Origin: an uncultured Polaribacter sp.
GTDB lineage: Bacteria; Bacteroidota; Bacteroidia; Flavobacteriales; Flavobacteriaceae
Direction: 5' to 3'
Length of the DNA stretch: 64,000 nt
NCBI GenBank assembly: GCA_943787375.1
Contig: CALSME010000002.1
Location: forward strand, 620,001-684,000
Position 1 is the first letter of the stretch; every line of letters starts with the position of its first letter. Below are positions 9,468-20,400 of this stretch, one piece after another. Both the position numbers and the translations under genes were made by a program. The notes below the pieces were generated by a model. That model did no database searches, had not been told where the DNA came from, and saw nothing but the letters and a program-made list of their open reading frames with translations.

Positions 9468-9748
9468 AACAGGAGTTTTCAATAAATAATTTTTTACTTT
9501 ACAAAACGAAAAAATTAAATTTAAAAAGCTAATTTAGTCTTTTATTATCTAAAATTTCATTGCCAAGATACAGTTATTTTACAAAGAAATTTTTGAAATT
9601 TTTCAATGAAACACCGCCCGTTTTTTGATGTCTTGTCATCTAAAATAGCGCAAATAAAAAAACAGCAATTCTCCTGAATCAGCAAAAAATCTCCTTCGAA
9701 AAAGTAGCCAATAGCATCCAGGCTTTTAAAAGCATTTCTCTTGAAGAG

Positions 9749-10441
9749 ATGAATGCGGTTTCTTTAATGAAAAGAAGAGACACAAAGTATACGATTCCGA
9801 TAAAATCCTTAGTTCCAGTTTTAATGGAACTACAAAAAGAGTATCAAGTATTGGAAATAAAGCATCGAAGATTGATGCATTATACTTCGGTTTATTTTGA
9901 TACTCCTGCTTTTAAATTTTATTTCGACCATCACAATGGCCGCGTTCGAAGGACTAAAATAAGGCAGCGTAAATATGTAGATTCTGAATTGACTTTTTTG
10001 GAAATAAAGCAAAAAAATGGTAAAGGAGAAACAAAGAAATCGAGGATTGAACTATCCGATTTTGAATTGGACCTGTCAGAAAAATCTAAGGAATTTATTT
10101 TGAAAACAACTCAGAAAAGTATGGAGTTGAAACCTGTTTTATGGAATCATTTTAATCGAATCACACTTGTGAATCTGAAGGATAATGAGCGAGTAACTAT
10201 CGATTTAGGATTGGCTTATTCGATGAATGAGATCGAAAAAAAATATGAAAATTTGGTAATTGTTGAAGTGAAACAGCCGCGATTTAATAGAAATTCGAGG
10301 ATTGTACAAATATTAAAAAAATACAGATACAATCCTTTTAGTATCAGTAAATACTGTATTGGAATCGTGCATTTGTATCAAGATTTAAAATACAATTTGT
10401 TTAAAAGTAAAGTACTAAAAATTAATAAAATATCTTTCTAG
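9749..10441 (+). CDS. VTC-domain polyphosphate polymerase-like protein
   Basis: A 230-residue protein matching the VTC (vacuolar transporter chaperone) catalytic domain: RRDTKYTIP, SVYFDTPAFKFYFDHHNGRVRRTKIRQRKY, LTFLEIKQKN and a late VEVKQPRF, a tunnel of basic residues and acidic metal ligands. In bacteria this domain is found beside DUF4956 membrane proteins, exactly as here. The family-typical N-terminus seems to extend upstream: the same frame continues back to 9659 and reads AFKSISLEEM just before the ATG at 9749. No ATG, GTG or TTG is available there. Function in polyphosphate synthesis is family-based. Confidence 0.8.
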   Translation: MNAVSLMKRRDTKYTIPIKSLVPVLMELQKEYQVLEIKHRRLMHYTSVYFDTPAFKFYFDHHNGRVRRTKIRQRKYVDSELTFLEIKQKNGKGETKKSRIELSDFELDLSEKSKEFILKTTQKSMELKPVLWNHFNRITLVNLKDNERVTIDLGLAYSMNEIEKKYENLVIVEVKQPRFNRNSRIVQILKKYRYNPFSISKYCIGIVHLYQDLKYNLFKSKVLKINKISF

Positions 10442-10443
10442 TT

Positions 10444-11046
10444 ATGGAATACATGAACATACCCCTATTTGACGAGGACTTTTATAAAATGGCCTTCCTC
10501 TTTTTTATCAACCTCTTTTTTCTGACCATTATCATTCGCTGGTTTTATTATGGGAGTACCCGCAAAAAGCATTATTTATTTACTTATTATTTAATCGGTC
10601 TTGTTGTGTTTTTTCTTTGCTTTACGCTCAAAAAATATAAGCTAGATATCGGTCTTGCCATAGGTCTTTTTGCCATCTTTGGAATTATTAGATATCGAAC
10701 AGAGTCCATTCCAATTAAAGAAATGACTTATCTATTTATTGTCATCGGCGTTTCTTTGATGAATGCTTTTGTGAATAAAAAGATGAGTTATGCAGAAGTT
10801 ATTTTCGCGAATTCAGCCATTGTATTTACAATAGGTATTATCGAGCGAGGATGGAATTTAAACTACGAAGTGACCAAGGAGATTGTCTATGAAAATATTG
10901 AAAATATCAAACCCGAAAATTACCAATTATTGAAGTCGGATATCGAATTAAGAACGGGAATAACAGTCAACAAAGTAACTGTTGAAAGTATCGACTTTTT
11001 AAAGGATACAGCAATTGTAATTATGTATTATAATATTAAAAACTAA
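10444..11046 (+). CDS. DUF4956 membrane protein
   Basis: A 200-residue protein with several N-terminal membrane helices (about 15-130) and a small C-terminal cytoplasmic domain. Blocks such as GLFAIFGIIRYRTESIPIKEMTYLF are characteristic of DUF4956. The gene starts two bases after the VTC gene. Known VTC/DUF4956 neighbours suggest a membrane partner of the polyphosphate-polymerase-like domain. The stop codon lies inside a tandem CTAAAAA repeat. Confidence 0.85.
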   Translation: MEYMNIPLFDEDFYKMAFLFFINLFFLTIIIRWFYYGSTRKKHYLFTYYLIGLVVFFLCFTLKKYKLDIGLAIGLFAIFGIIRYRTESIPIKEMTYLFIVIGVSLMNAFVNKKMSYAEVIFANSAIVFTIGIIERGWNLNYEVTKEIVYENIENIKPENYQLLKSDIELRTGITVNKVTVESIDFLKDTAIVIMYYNIKN

Positions 11047-11077
11047 AAACTAAAAACTAAAAACTAAAAACTAAAAA
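11043..11077 (+). repeat. Five tandem CTAAAAA units between two operon genes
   Basis: Five perfect 7-bp units fill the whole gap from the DUF4956 stop to the DUF2490 start. Because seven is not a multiple of three, the TAA in successive units stops all frames. Slippage would change the spacing in front of the downstream ATG. Confidence 0.9.
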
Positions 11078-11797
11078 ATGAAAAACTATAAATTTCAAAT
11101 CTCCCTCTTTTTAATGTGCTTTTTTTTAGGATCAAATACCTTGTATTCTCAAGAAGCCGCAACCAAAGATTTTGAGTTGTGGAATGCTGTGGGTATTGAG
11201 TATTCTGTAAGTAAAAAGTTTAAAATCGCGCTGAGTGAGCATTTGCGATTGAAGGAAAACGCTCAAACAACCGATGCTTATTTTACAGAATTGTCTTTGG
11301 AGTACGAATTGTTTAAAGATTTTGAAATTGGTGTTGGTTTTCGACACATTACAAAGAATGACAATCAAGGAGCTAAGCAAGGTTTCGAAAATCATTTTAG
11401 ATACAATATCGATCTTTCCTATAAATATGATATGAATAGATTCACAGCATCGCATCGCATCCGCTATCAAAATAAAAATCAGTTAGGAGTAGATGAAGCG
11501 GGCGGAGATTTAACTTCTCAGAGTGTAAGGATAAAGTCGGGCATAAAATATGATTTTAAAAAATCGCCTTTTACACCGTCTTTTTCATTAGAAATCTTCA
11601 ACAAGTTTACCAATACCGATTCTTTCAATATAAGTAAATACAAAACGAGTAAGTACAGGCTAACCTTTGGTTTAAGCTACAAATGGGATGAGGTTGGAAA
11701 ATTTCGACTGTTCTATCGACGCGAAAATAATATCATCGAAAAACAACCCAAAAATGTGAACATCCTTGGGTTGAATTATGTGTACTCAATAAATTAA
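11078..11797 (+). CDS. DUF2490 outer-membrane beta-barrel protein
   Basis: A 239-residue protein with an N-terminal signal peptide (cleavage after LYSQ, about residue 25) and alternating amphipathic strands throughout. WNAVGIEYSVSKKFKIALSEH and GVGFRHITKND are typical of DUF2490, a family of small outer-membrane barrels in Bacteroidota. The function is unknown; its position links it to the VTC/DUF4956 genes. Confidence 0.82.
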   Translation: MKNYKFQISLFLMCFFLGSNTLYSQEAATKDFELWNAVGIEYSVSKKFKIALSEHLRLKENAQTTDAYFTELSLEYELFKDFEIGVGFRHITKNDNQGAKQGFENHFRYNIDLSYKYDMNRFTASHRIRYQNKNQLGVDEAGGDLTSQSVRIKSGIKYDFKKSPFTPSFSLEIFNKFTNTDSFNISKYKTSKYRLTFGLSYKWDEVGKFRLFYRRENNIIEKQPKNVNILGLNYVYSIN

Positions 11798-11807
11798 ATA
11801 GTTACAC

Positions 11808-13121
11808 CTATTTCTGTCTGAAATAAATGGTGATGGGTACTCCTGAGAAATCATAGATTTCACGCAGTTTGTTTTCTACAAATCGTCTGTATGGATCTCT
11901 TACATATTGCGGTAAATTACAGAAAAAGACAAACTGAGGGGTTTGTGTTGGCAATTGCATGCAATACTTAATTTTCACATACTTTCCTTTGATTGCGGGC
12001 GGTGGAAAGTTTTTAACGATTTCCAACATGGTGTCGTTAAACTTACTGGTCTGTATTTTTGTTTTTCTTTTTTGAAAAACTTCAACAGCCGTTTCTATGG
12101 CTTTAAAAAGACGTTGTTTTGTGAGGGCAGAGATAAATACAATAGGCACATCTGAAAAGGGTGCTGTTTGCTCTCTAATGTTTGCTTCGTAATCTCTTAG
12201 GGTATTGGTCTCTTTGTCCATTAAATCCCATTTGTTGACCAAAATAATCACTCCTTTTCGGTTTTTTTCTGCCAACCAAAAAATATTTTGATCTTGACTT
12301 TCAAAGCCACGCGTGGCATCTATCAATAAAATAACCACATCTGAGTGTTCAATGGTTCTTACGGCACGCATTACCGAGTAGAATTCTAAATCTTCTTTGA
12401 CTCTCGATTTTTTTCGAATTCCTGCAGTATCTACCAAGTTAAAATCGAAACCAAATCGATTGTACTTGGTATCAATAGCATCTCTGGTTGTTCCTGCGAT
12501 GTCGGTAACAATATTTCTTTCTATGCCAATTAAAGCGTTTATAAAGGATGATTTTCCTGCGTTGGGTCTTCCTACAACTGCAAATCTTGGCAATTCTTCT
12601 TGCTCCGTATCGATTTCTTCTGGTTCAGGAATTTCTTCAACAATGGCATCTAATAGCTCTCCGGTTCCACTTCCGTTGATCGATGAAATGGTGTGATAGT
12701 CTCCCAAACCTAAGTTGTAAAACTCAACAGCATCTGCATCTCGCATGGCATTGTCTACTTTGTTGACGGCAGTAAAAATTGGTTTTTTTACTTTTCGAAG
12801 CAATTTGGCAACCTCTGCATCCATCGGGGTAATCCCTTCTTCAACATCTACAACAAGCACAATAATATCTGCTTCTTCGATGGCTAAGTTTACTTGTTTT
12901 CTAATCTCTGCTTCAAAAATATCATCGGAACCAATGATGTATCCACCAGTATCTATTACAGAAAATTCTTTTCCATTCCAATCAGATTTTCCATAATGTC
13001 TGTCACGAGTAACACCACTAACGGAATCTACAATTGCGTCTCTTCTTTGTGTTAAACGATTAAATAAAGTAGATTTCCCCACATTAGGTCTTCCTACAAT
13101 TGCTATGATACTATTATTCAT
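11808..13121 (-). CDS. der: GTPase Der (EngA)
   Basis: A tandem-domain GTPase for 50S ribosome assembly. Two complete G domains are visible: [12 protein letters not shown] and NKVD in the first; [12 protein letters not shown] and NKWD in the second. A C-terminal KH-like domain ends with [11 protein letters not shown] start at [17 protein letters not shown] (13121); an upstream in-frame ATG at 13142 would add seven residues not typical of the family. It is convergent with the DUF2490 gene. Confidence 0.96.
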   Translation of the reverse strand: MNNSIIAIVGRPNVGKSTLFNRLTQRRDAIVDSVSGVTRDRHYGKSDWNGKEFSVIDTGGYIIGSDDIFEAEIRKQVNLAIEEADIIVLVVDVEEGITPMDAEVAKLLRKVKKPIFTAVNKVDNAMRDADAVEFYNLGLGDYHTISSINGSGTGELLDAIVEEIPEPEEIDTEQEELPRFAVVGRPNAGKSSFINALIGIERNIVTDIAGTTRDAIDTKYNRFGFDFNLVDTAGIRKKSRVKEDLEFYSVMRAVRTIEHSDVVILLIDATRGFESQDQNIFWLAEKNRKGVIILVNKWDLMDKETNTLRDYEANIREQTAPFSDVPIVFISALTKQRLFKAIETAVEVFQKRKTKIQTSKFNDTMLEIVKNFPPPAIKGKYVKIKYCMQLPTQTPQFVFFCNLPQYVRDPYRRFVENKLREIYDFSGVPITIYFRQK

Positions 13122-13231
13122 CTTGGTTGAAAATTTTTGCAAAGATACAATATCCCGATGAGAACCAATTGTAAATCCAATTAGTTATTTAGGGCTTTTT
13201 TGGTGGGTGAAAAGGGGGTAAAAGCGGCTTG

Positions 13232-14116
13232 TTATTTTTGGTTGTACCCAAATCTTTTAAGCTGTGTATTGTCGCTTCTCCAGTTTTTATTCACTTTTAC
13301 ATAGAGTTCGATGTATACTTTTTTCTCAAAGAATTTTTCCAAATCTTTTCTAGCTTCTGCACCTACTCTTTTAATGGCACTCCCTTTATGTCCAATAATG
13401 ATTCCTTTTTGCGTATCGCGTTCTACCATAATTACAGAACGAATTCGAACAATGTGCTCTTCTTCGGTAAATTCTTCGGTTTCTACTTCTACAGAATAAG
13501 GAATTTCTTTTTTGTAGTGAATTAATATTTTTTCACGTATTTTTTCGTTCACAAAAAAGCGTTCTGGCTTATCTGTTAATTGATCTTTCGGATAATAGGC
13601 AGGTCCTTCTGGAAGTAATTCGATGATTTTCTCGAACAGACTGTCTACATTAAAACGTTCCAATGCAGAAATCACAAAAACCAAGGCATTGGGCACTTTT
13701 GCTTTCCAATACTCCACTTTTTCTTCGACTTCTTCTTGGCTAGAGGTATCTATTTTATTCAGTAATAAGATGACTGGAATGCTACTATTGATGATTTTGT
13801 TAAAAAAGCCTTCATTTTTAAGTTCTTTCTCGCCAACTTCGACCATATAGATGAGAATATCTGCATCATCGAGTGCCGATTTTACAAAATCCATCATCGA
13901 AGATTGCAATTCGTAGGCTGGTTTTAGGATTCCAGGGGTGTCTGAAAGGACAATTTGGTAATCGTCATGATTGACAATTCCTAAAATACGGTGTCTTGTG
14001 GTTTGTGCTTTGGGGGTGATGATCGATAATTTCTCACCGACTAAGGCATTCATTAAGGTTGATTTACCCACATTTGGATTCCCAATAATATTTACAAAAC
14101 CTGATTTGTGTACCAT
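13232..14116 (-). CDS. era: GTPase Era
   Basis: A 294-residue Era GTPase (16S rRNA maturation and 30S assembly). It has GNPNVGKST (G1), DTPG (G3) and NKID (G4), and a C-terminal KH domain with the signature KGIIIGHKGSAIKRVG followed by VYIELYVKV. It lies just upstream of der on the same strand, a common Flavobacteria arrangement. Confidence 0.96.
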   Translation of the reverse strand: MVHKSGFVNIIGNPNVGKSTLMNALVGEKLSIITPKAQTTRHRILGIVNHDDYQIVLSDTPGILKPAYELQSSMMDFVKSALDDADILIYMVEVGEKELKNEGFFNKIINSSIPVILLLNKIDTSSQEEVEEKVEYWKAKVPNALVFVISALERFNVDSLFEKIIELLPEGPAYYPKDQLTDKPERFFVNEKIREKILIHYKKEIPYSVEVETEEFTEEEHIVRIRSVIMVERDTQKGIIIGHKGSAIKRVGAEARKDLEKFFEKKVYIELYVKVNKNWRSDNTQLKRFGYNQK

Positions 14117-14192
14117 TATGCAAAGATAGTTTCTTTTTCATTTTCAGGAAGTTTTTTTAAATGAATTAAATAAAATTTGACTCCCTGCCTCC

Positions 14193-14236
14193 AAAAAAAA
14201 CACCCTTAAGTCATTTTGTGACTTAAAGGTGTTTTT
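14193..14236. terminator. Bidirectional-looking rho-independent terminator
   Basis: An 18-bp stem with one mismatch (AAAAACACCCTTAAGTCA against its complement) and a short TTTG loop, flanked by A-runs and T-runs on both sides. It lies between the small 52-residue gene and era, both on the minus strand, and should end the transcript of the giant adhesin operon. Confidence 0.85.
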
Positions 14237-14308
14237 AACATTTATTACCTTCGAAATAAAACCAAAAAAAATTTATTTCCGAGCTGTTTTATTGATCAAT
14301 CTAGGTTC

Positions 14309-14467
14309 TTAAAATCCAGATCCTGGAGCTTCTGGACTTGATGCTTGTGCCTTTTGAGGACTTAATAAAACAGATGTTCCAATGGCAGTTAAGGCGGCAT
14401 ATTTCCCAAAAGATCCAATCTTTTTTATAGCTTCTTTGCGTGAAATATTTTGTGGGGTAGTTTTCAT
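14309..14467 (-). CDS. Small exported-type peptide, 52 residues
   Basis: A short gene starting 18 bases after the giant adhesin stop. It reads MKTTPQNISRKEAIKKIG, then a hydrophobic segment (KYAALTAIGTSVLLS), an Ala-Gln-Ala cleavage-like site and a Pro/Gly tail ending PEAPGSGF. This resembles small Bacteroidota peptides with a SRKEALKK start and PxxPGxG end that sit near secreted proteins; the function is unknown. The terminator just downstream supports co-transcription with the adhesin. Confidence 0.65.
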   Translation of the reverse strand: MKTTPQNISRKEAIKKIGSFGKYAALTAIGTSVLLSPQKAQASSPEAPGSGF

Positions 14468-14485
14468 GATTTCTGTAGTTTTCAA

Positions 14486-17400
14486 TTATTCTATAAATAT
14501 TTTTTTATTCAGGATACCAATTTCTGTTTCTAATTGAATTAGATACATGCCTTTGGCGACTTTGGGTAAGTCCACATCATTCATTCCATTTCCTTGGAAA
14601 GAGCTTGCATGTACTTGCTTTCCTTGCACACTATAGACCCTTACTTTTGCCGCTCCACTTTGAAGACCAACAATTCTTATTGAATTTTCGTTAACGGTAT
14701 AAATACTGATATTTTCAAGCTTCAAATTGTCAATTCCAAGTACTTGAGCACTTGTATGAAGATAATAACGTCCAATACCGTTTAATGCTTCTGAAAGCGT
14801 CGTATTATAGTTCTCGCCTGTTGCTAAACGCGTAAAAGAACCCGCTACTTTGTCTTCTAAATAAACGTCAATACCTTCTGGCAAGTTTTGTGTTGCTGCA
14901 ACAATCGTAATGGTTGTTCCTGAAGCAGCATTGATTCCTACTGGTATGATCCAATTTTCAAAATTGGTTTCTGGAAGCGATTGAATACCTAAATTTTGTC
15001 CTTCACTATCACTAATCAAATGGGTATAGATTGCAAAACTATTGGCGGTTCCTCCAAAAATACTACTGTCATAACCATTGTCCCAACCTGTGGTAGTTCC
15101 TTCAATAAAGAAAATATCAGTGCTTCTTGTTTCTGTATCGTCGCTAAGCATCAAGTTGATCTCCGGTCTGGTAGCAGTACTTCTTTGAAAACCATCAGAT
15201 TGATGTGATTGCATTGCTTCGGTAAATTGAAAGCTATTGGTACCGTTTGAGTTTACAAAAAATCCTTGTGCTGGTGAAACAAATTTAGAAGAAGAAGCTT
15301 GGTTATAGGTAACATATGAGCCTGATCCAGAATTCCAAAACCAAAGTGTTTCTTCGGAAAGAATTGTAGAATTGATTGTTAATACATTATTTACTGCATC
15401 TGCATTTGAATTTGCAGCAATATAAGATGGATATGGGTTTCCTATTAGATTTAAACCATTGGCATCTTCGGTGATACCGATACTTAGATCTGAAGCAGGA
15501 AATGTTCCATTAAAAGAGACAGTTCCTGCTGCGGCTAACTTTACAGAGTATCCTGAACCTGAAACCAAATCCCCTGTAGCTGTAATTGTTTGATAATCCC
15601 ATCCAGAACCATTATTTAAATAGGGAGCAATACCAATGTTTGAGCCCGATCCTGTTGCAAAAGTGTGATTCGAAATTAAGCCTTCCAAGGTTTCTCCAAC
15701 AACGGGACTAGAGACTAGATACCAGTTATTCGAAGAAAGTGCTCTATTATATATTAAATTTCCTGTAAATGAACTCTGTGCAATAAAAGAGGCTCCAGAT
15801 TCCAGTGTCATCGAATTAACGACAACTGCTGATGAAGCGGTTGGATAGTTTGAAAGGCCTGATGGGATTTCTACATCATAACTTAAATTAGGAACTCCAT
15901 TGGACCAATTTTCAATATCAGACCAATCTCCATTCACTGATCCTTGCCAAGTAGTTTCCGGAACATCATTTTCATCTAAAGGATCTGAACCTGCAGCTAT
16001 TTCATTTAAATTTCCGATACCATCTCCGTCTGTGTCATTCTCCGTATTTAAATGATCATTCGCTGTATTGTCTTCTAAATAATCAGGAACACCATCTGAA
16101 TCTGTATCTGTTGGTGGATTTTCATACGACCCTTCTTCACTATCAATAATACCATCATTATCTGAATCAAAAAGAGCAATGGTCTTGCTAAATGTACAGT
16201 CATTATTATCAGTTATGATTACCGTATATTCTCCTGAAGCTAATCCTGTTAATGTGGCTAAAGATGCTCCATTATCCCAATCGAAATTATATGGGGATGT
16301 ACCTCCTGAAACATTTAAACTAATTGCTCCATTCGATAGATTATCAGAAGCTAACGTATAGGTTACTGAAGCTGATAATTCCGAAGGCTCAGTAATTGAA
16401 ACTAGTTCTTGCAATGAATTATTTTCGCTATCTGTAACAGTTATTGTATAATCACCTACAGATAAAGAAGTTGCTATTGAAGAGGTTGATACAATACTTG
16501 TTCCATCACTCCAGCTATATGAGTATAAGTTTATTGACCCATTATTGACAGAAACAGTTGCAGAGCCGTCACTTGCTCCGTGACAACTACAATTCGTTGT
16601 TTGATTAACACTTATTCCATCATTATCTTCATTTGTAAATGCTAAGTTTGAAATATCCGAGGCCAGCAAATCATTATAATTTGTATCATTTGACACAGGA
16701 TCACCAGTTTCTATTGTCAATGAAATATCTCCATCAAAAAGTTCATCATTTGCACCAGTGATTGTTACTGTTTGAGGAATATTCCAGTTTGATGGAGTAA
16801 AGACCAATTGATCATGAGAAGAAGTTGCCTCAGATAAATCTGAGGAATTTATTGGTAGCGTAACATCATCTGTTGGGTTTATATCGAGAACTACTGTAAA
16901 TGAAGCTTCAGAACCACTTTCTGAAGTGGACGTTTCAGTAGACTGAATTGATATGTTTTGTGGGACCTGAGTCAATATGATTTCAGCTTTTTGAGTTGAA
17001 TAAAAGGTCAAATCCATCGCGTCGGTCCATGTGCCGTATTCAACAACATAGCCATCAACACGGGTATCTCCATCATTAACATCATTCCATTCCACGTTTC
17101 CTTCAAACTTAGCTACTGCATAATCTTGACCTGTTCCGAAGTTAAATGTGGCATTATTAGGGTCGTTAGTGACCCAATTACACCACTGGCCATTAATTAT
17201 TCCTGTGAAACCGGTTTGATTACTGTTATTGGCGCTCCAAACCAAAGTTCCAGCCTCAGGTCCTGTTTTCCAGTACCACTCGCCCTCTTGATCAGCATCA
17301 GAAAGTCCTATCCAAAAATCTTGAGCTTGTACATAATTACTCACAAAATTATCTTCATTTTCAGAAGTTAACGTTGTAATATATCCTGGTTCATTTTCAT

Positions 17401-20400
17401 AGGCCATTGATATTGAAGCAGAATTAGCATTCATCCAAGTAATTTGTCCAGGAATAAACTGATACATATGCCCATTCATTGGATTTAAAAATGTATTGTT
17501 TATTTGGGAGGTTATGAAAACTCTTAACTTTAATTCTACGACATTTTGAGTGGTATTTACTTGAATTGAGTTTAAAGCAGATTCTATCTCTGATGCAGTT
17601 CCAGTAAAGTTAATATTCGTTACATCTGTCCAGTCACTAAATCCATAATCAAAGGATATTGCAGAGTTTTCAGTTATGGTTATGGTTGCGTTCGGGTCTC
17701 CTAGGATTAATACTGCAGCTTTATATGTTTTGGTTACGTCATAGCCTGCTAAGTTAAATTGTTCTGTTAATTCCCAATTTTGAGTATTCAATGGAACATT
17801 CTGATTGCTGGGAGCTGTAAATACAACTATTTCGAAAGTAGATGAAATGGTTCCTACATAATCTCCAATTCCAGTAATTTCTACAGTAGCAGTCCCTGCT
17901 TGCACATTGTCTGAGTAAACAGCGTTATAATCAACACCTGCTGTCAAAGAGTTGCCAAAATAATCTACTTCTAGATCAGGTTCAACAGCTGAGCCCGATG
18001 CTGTGTATGCGCCAATAGTTTCTATTGTTGCATCTGAAAGGTATCTTTTCTGAGTAATCACAATTTCTGAGGTTTGTACATTGGAAAGACTGGTGTTCAT
18101 CCCGCTAGACGATGTCCCGTATTCAATTGCATATCCATATATTTCTCCCGAAGTACTCAAATAATCTCGCCAACCATAATATTGGCCAGATGTGCGGTAA
18201 AAACCAACATAATCCTCGTTACCAGAGTTATTCGGCTGACCATCAGCCCACAATTCAAAAACATCGGATTCGTTGCCAGAAGGTGTGCGTATCACTGTAC
18301 CTACCTCTGGCCCAGTAACCCATTTAAATGTTCCCTCAGATTCGACATCCGATAACCCAATCCATATACTTTTATCTAGGCGGTAAGTAAAATTTTGCTC
18401 CACTTGGCTAGTAATGGTGATTAAATACCCTTGTTCTCCACCAAAAGACGCTGCAGCAGCAGCTGTCTTTGCATCAGTCCAAGAGATACTTGCGTCGTGT
18501 ACGGCCTTGTACATGTGCCCATTCCAATGATTGAAAAATGTATTGGATACATCTGGATAAATATAGACCTGAATCTTGATATCTTCATTCGGAGTATTCG
18601 AAGTTGTAACCGTTATGGAATTCAATACGGTTTCAATTTCCGACGGTGTGCCACTGAAGTACATTTTTTCAACATCCGTAAAGTCATTTTCAAAAGCCAA
18701 ACCTGGATTATTAATACCTGTAGTTGTACCTAGAGAAATCGTTGCGCCACTATTTCCTTGAACCGCTAAAACAACCTTGTAATCCTTAGATGCATCGTAA
18801 CCACTCAACGAATAGGTTGCGCCAAGCGGTTCATCCGTAAGATTTGCAGAAATTTCAGTGGCATTTAAAGAAGCTGCGAGCGAAACTATTTCAAATTGGG
18901 CACTAAGGGTACCGGTGTATTGACCTATACCGGTAATCTCAACAGTCGCTGTTCCTGTAGTTATATTATCTGAATAACTTGCAGTGTAATCGGTTCCTTC
19001 CACTAAAGATGTGCCGGAATAATTCACTTCAAGGGAAGGTTCAATAGCTGAGCCCGTTGCTGTGTATGCGCCAATAGTTTCTATTGTTGCATCTGAAAGA
19101 TATCTTTTCTGAGTAATCACAATTTCTGAGGTTTGTACATTGGAAAGACTGGTGTTCATCCCGCTAGACGATGTCCCGTATTCAATTGCATATCCATATA
19201 TTTCTCCCGAAGTACTCAAATAATCTCGCCAACCATAATATTGGCCAGATGGGCGGTAAAAACCAACATAATGCTCATTCCCCCCGTAGTTGTTCGGCTG
19301 ACCATCAGCCCACAATTCAAAAACATCGGATTCGTTGCCAGAAGGTGTGCGTATCACTGTACCTACCTCTGGCCCAGTAACCCATTTAAATGTTCCCTCA
19401 GATTCGACATCCGATAACCCAATCCATATACTTTTATTTAGGCGGTAAGTAAAATTTTGCTCCACTTGGCTAGTAATGGTGATTAAATACCCTTGTTCTC
19501 CACCAAAAGACGCTGCAGCAGCAGCTGTCTTTGCATCAGTCCAAGAGATACTTGCGTCGTGTACGACCTTGTACATGTGCCCATTCCAATGATTGAAAAA
19601 TGTATTGGATACGTCTGGATAAATATAGACCTGAATCTTGATATCTTCATTCGGAGTATTCGAAGTTGTAACCGTTATGGAATTCAATACGGTTTCAATT
19701 TCCGACGGTGTGCCACTGAAGTACATTTTTTCAACATCCGTAAAGTCATTCTCAAAAGCCAAACCTGGATTATTAATACCTGTAGTTGTACCTAGAGAAA
19801 TCGTTGCGCCACTATTTCCTTGAACCGCTAAAACAACCTTGTAATCCTTAGATGCATCGTAACCACTCAACGAATAGGTTGCGCCAAGCGGTTCATCCGT
19901 AAGATTTGTAGAAATTTCAGTGGCATTTAAAGAAACTGCGAGCGAAACTATTTCAAATTGGGCACTAAGGGTACCGGTGTATTGACCTATACCGGTAATC
20001 TCTACAGTTGCTGTTCCTGCAGTTATATTATCTGAATAACTTGCAGTGTAATCGGTTCCTTCCACTAAAGATGTGCCGGAATAATCCACTTCAAGGGAAG
20101 GTTCAATAGCTGAGCCCGTTGCTGTGTATATGCCAATAGGTTGTATTGTTGCATCTGCCAAATCTTTTTCTTGCGTGTAAACTACTTCACTTTTTTGTGT
20201 AGAATAAAAGGTTAGTAATTGTGGATCCGTCCACGAACCGTACTCCGCAATATAACCAGAAATACCATTAAAATTATTAGCAAAATCATTCCATCTAGTT
20301 CCTCCATTATACTTAGTCACCACATATTCTTCAGTTCCACCGTTAGCGTTATTGGGTTCACCCGATTTCCAATAATTGTACTGACCAGAAACTGCTGCGC

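Noticed and set aside
13122..13142. Earlier ATG for Der
   Set aside because: It adds seven residues not seen in the family; [13 protein letters not shown] is the usual start.
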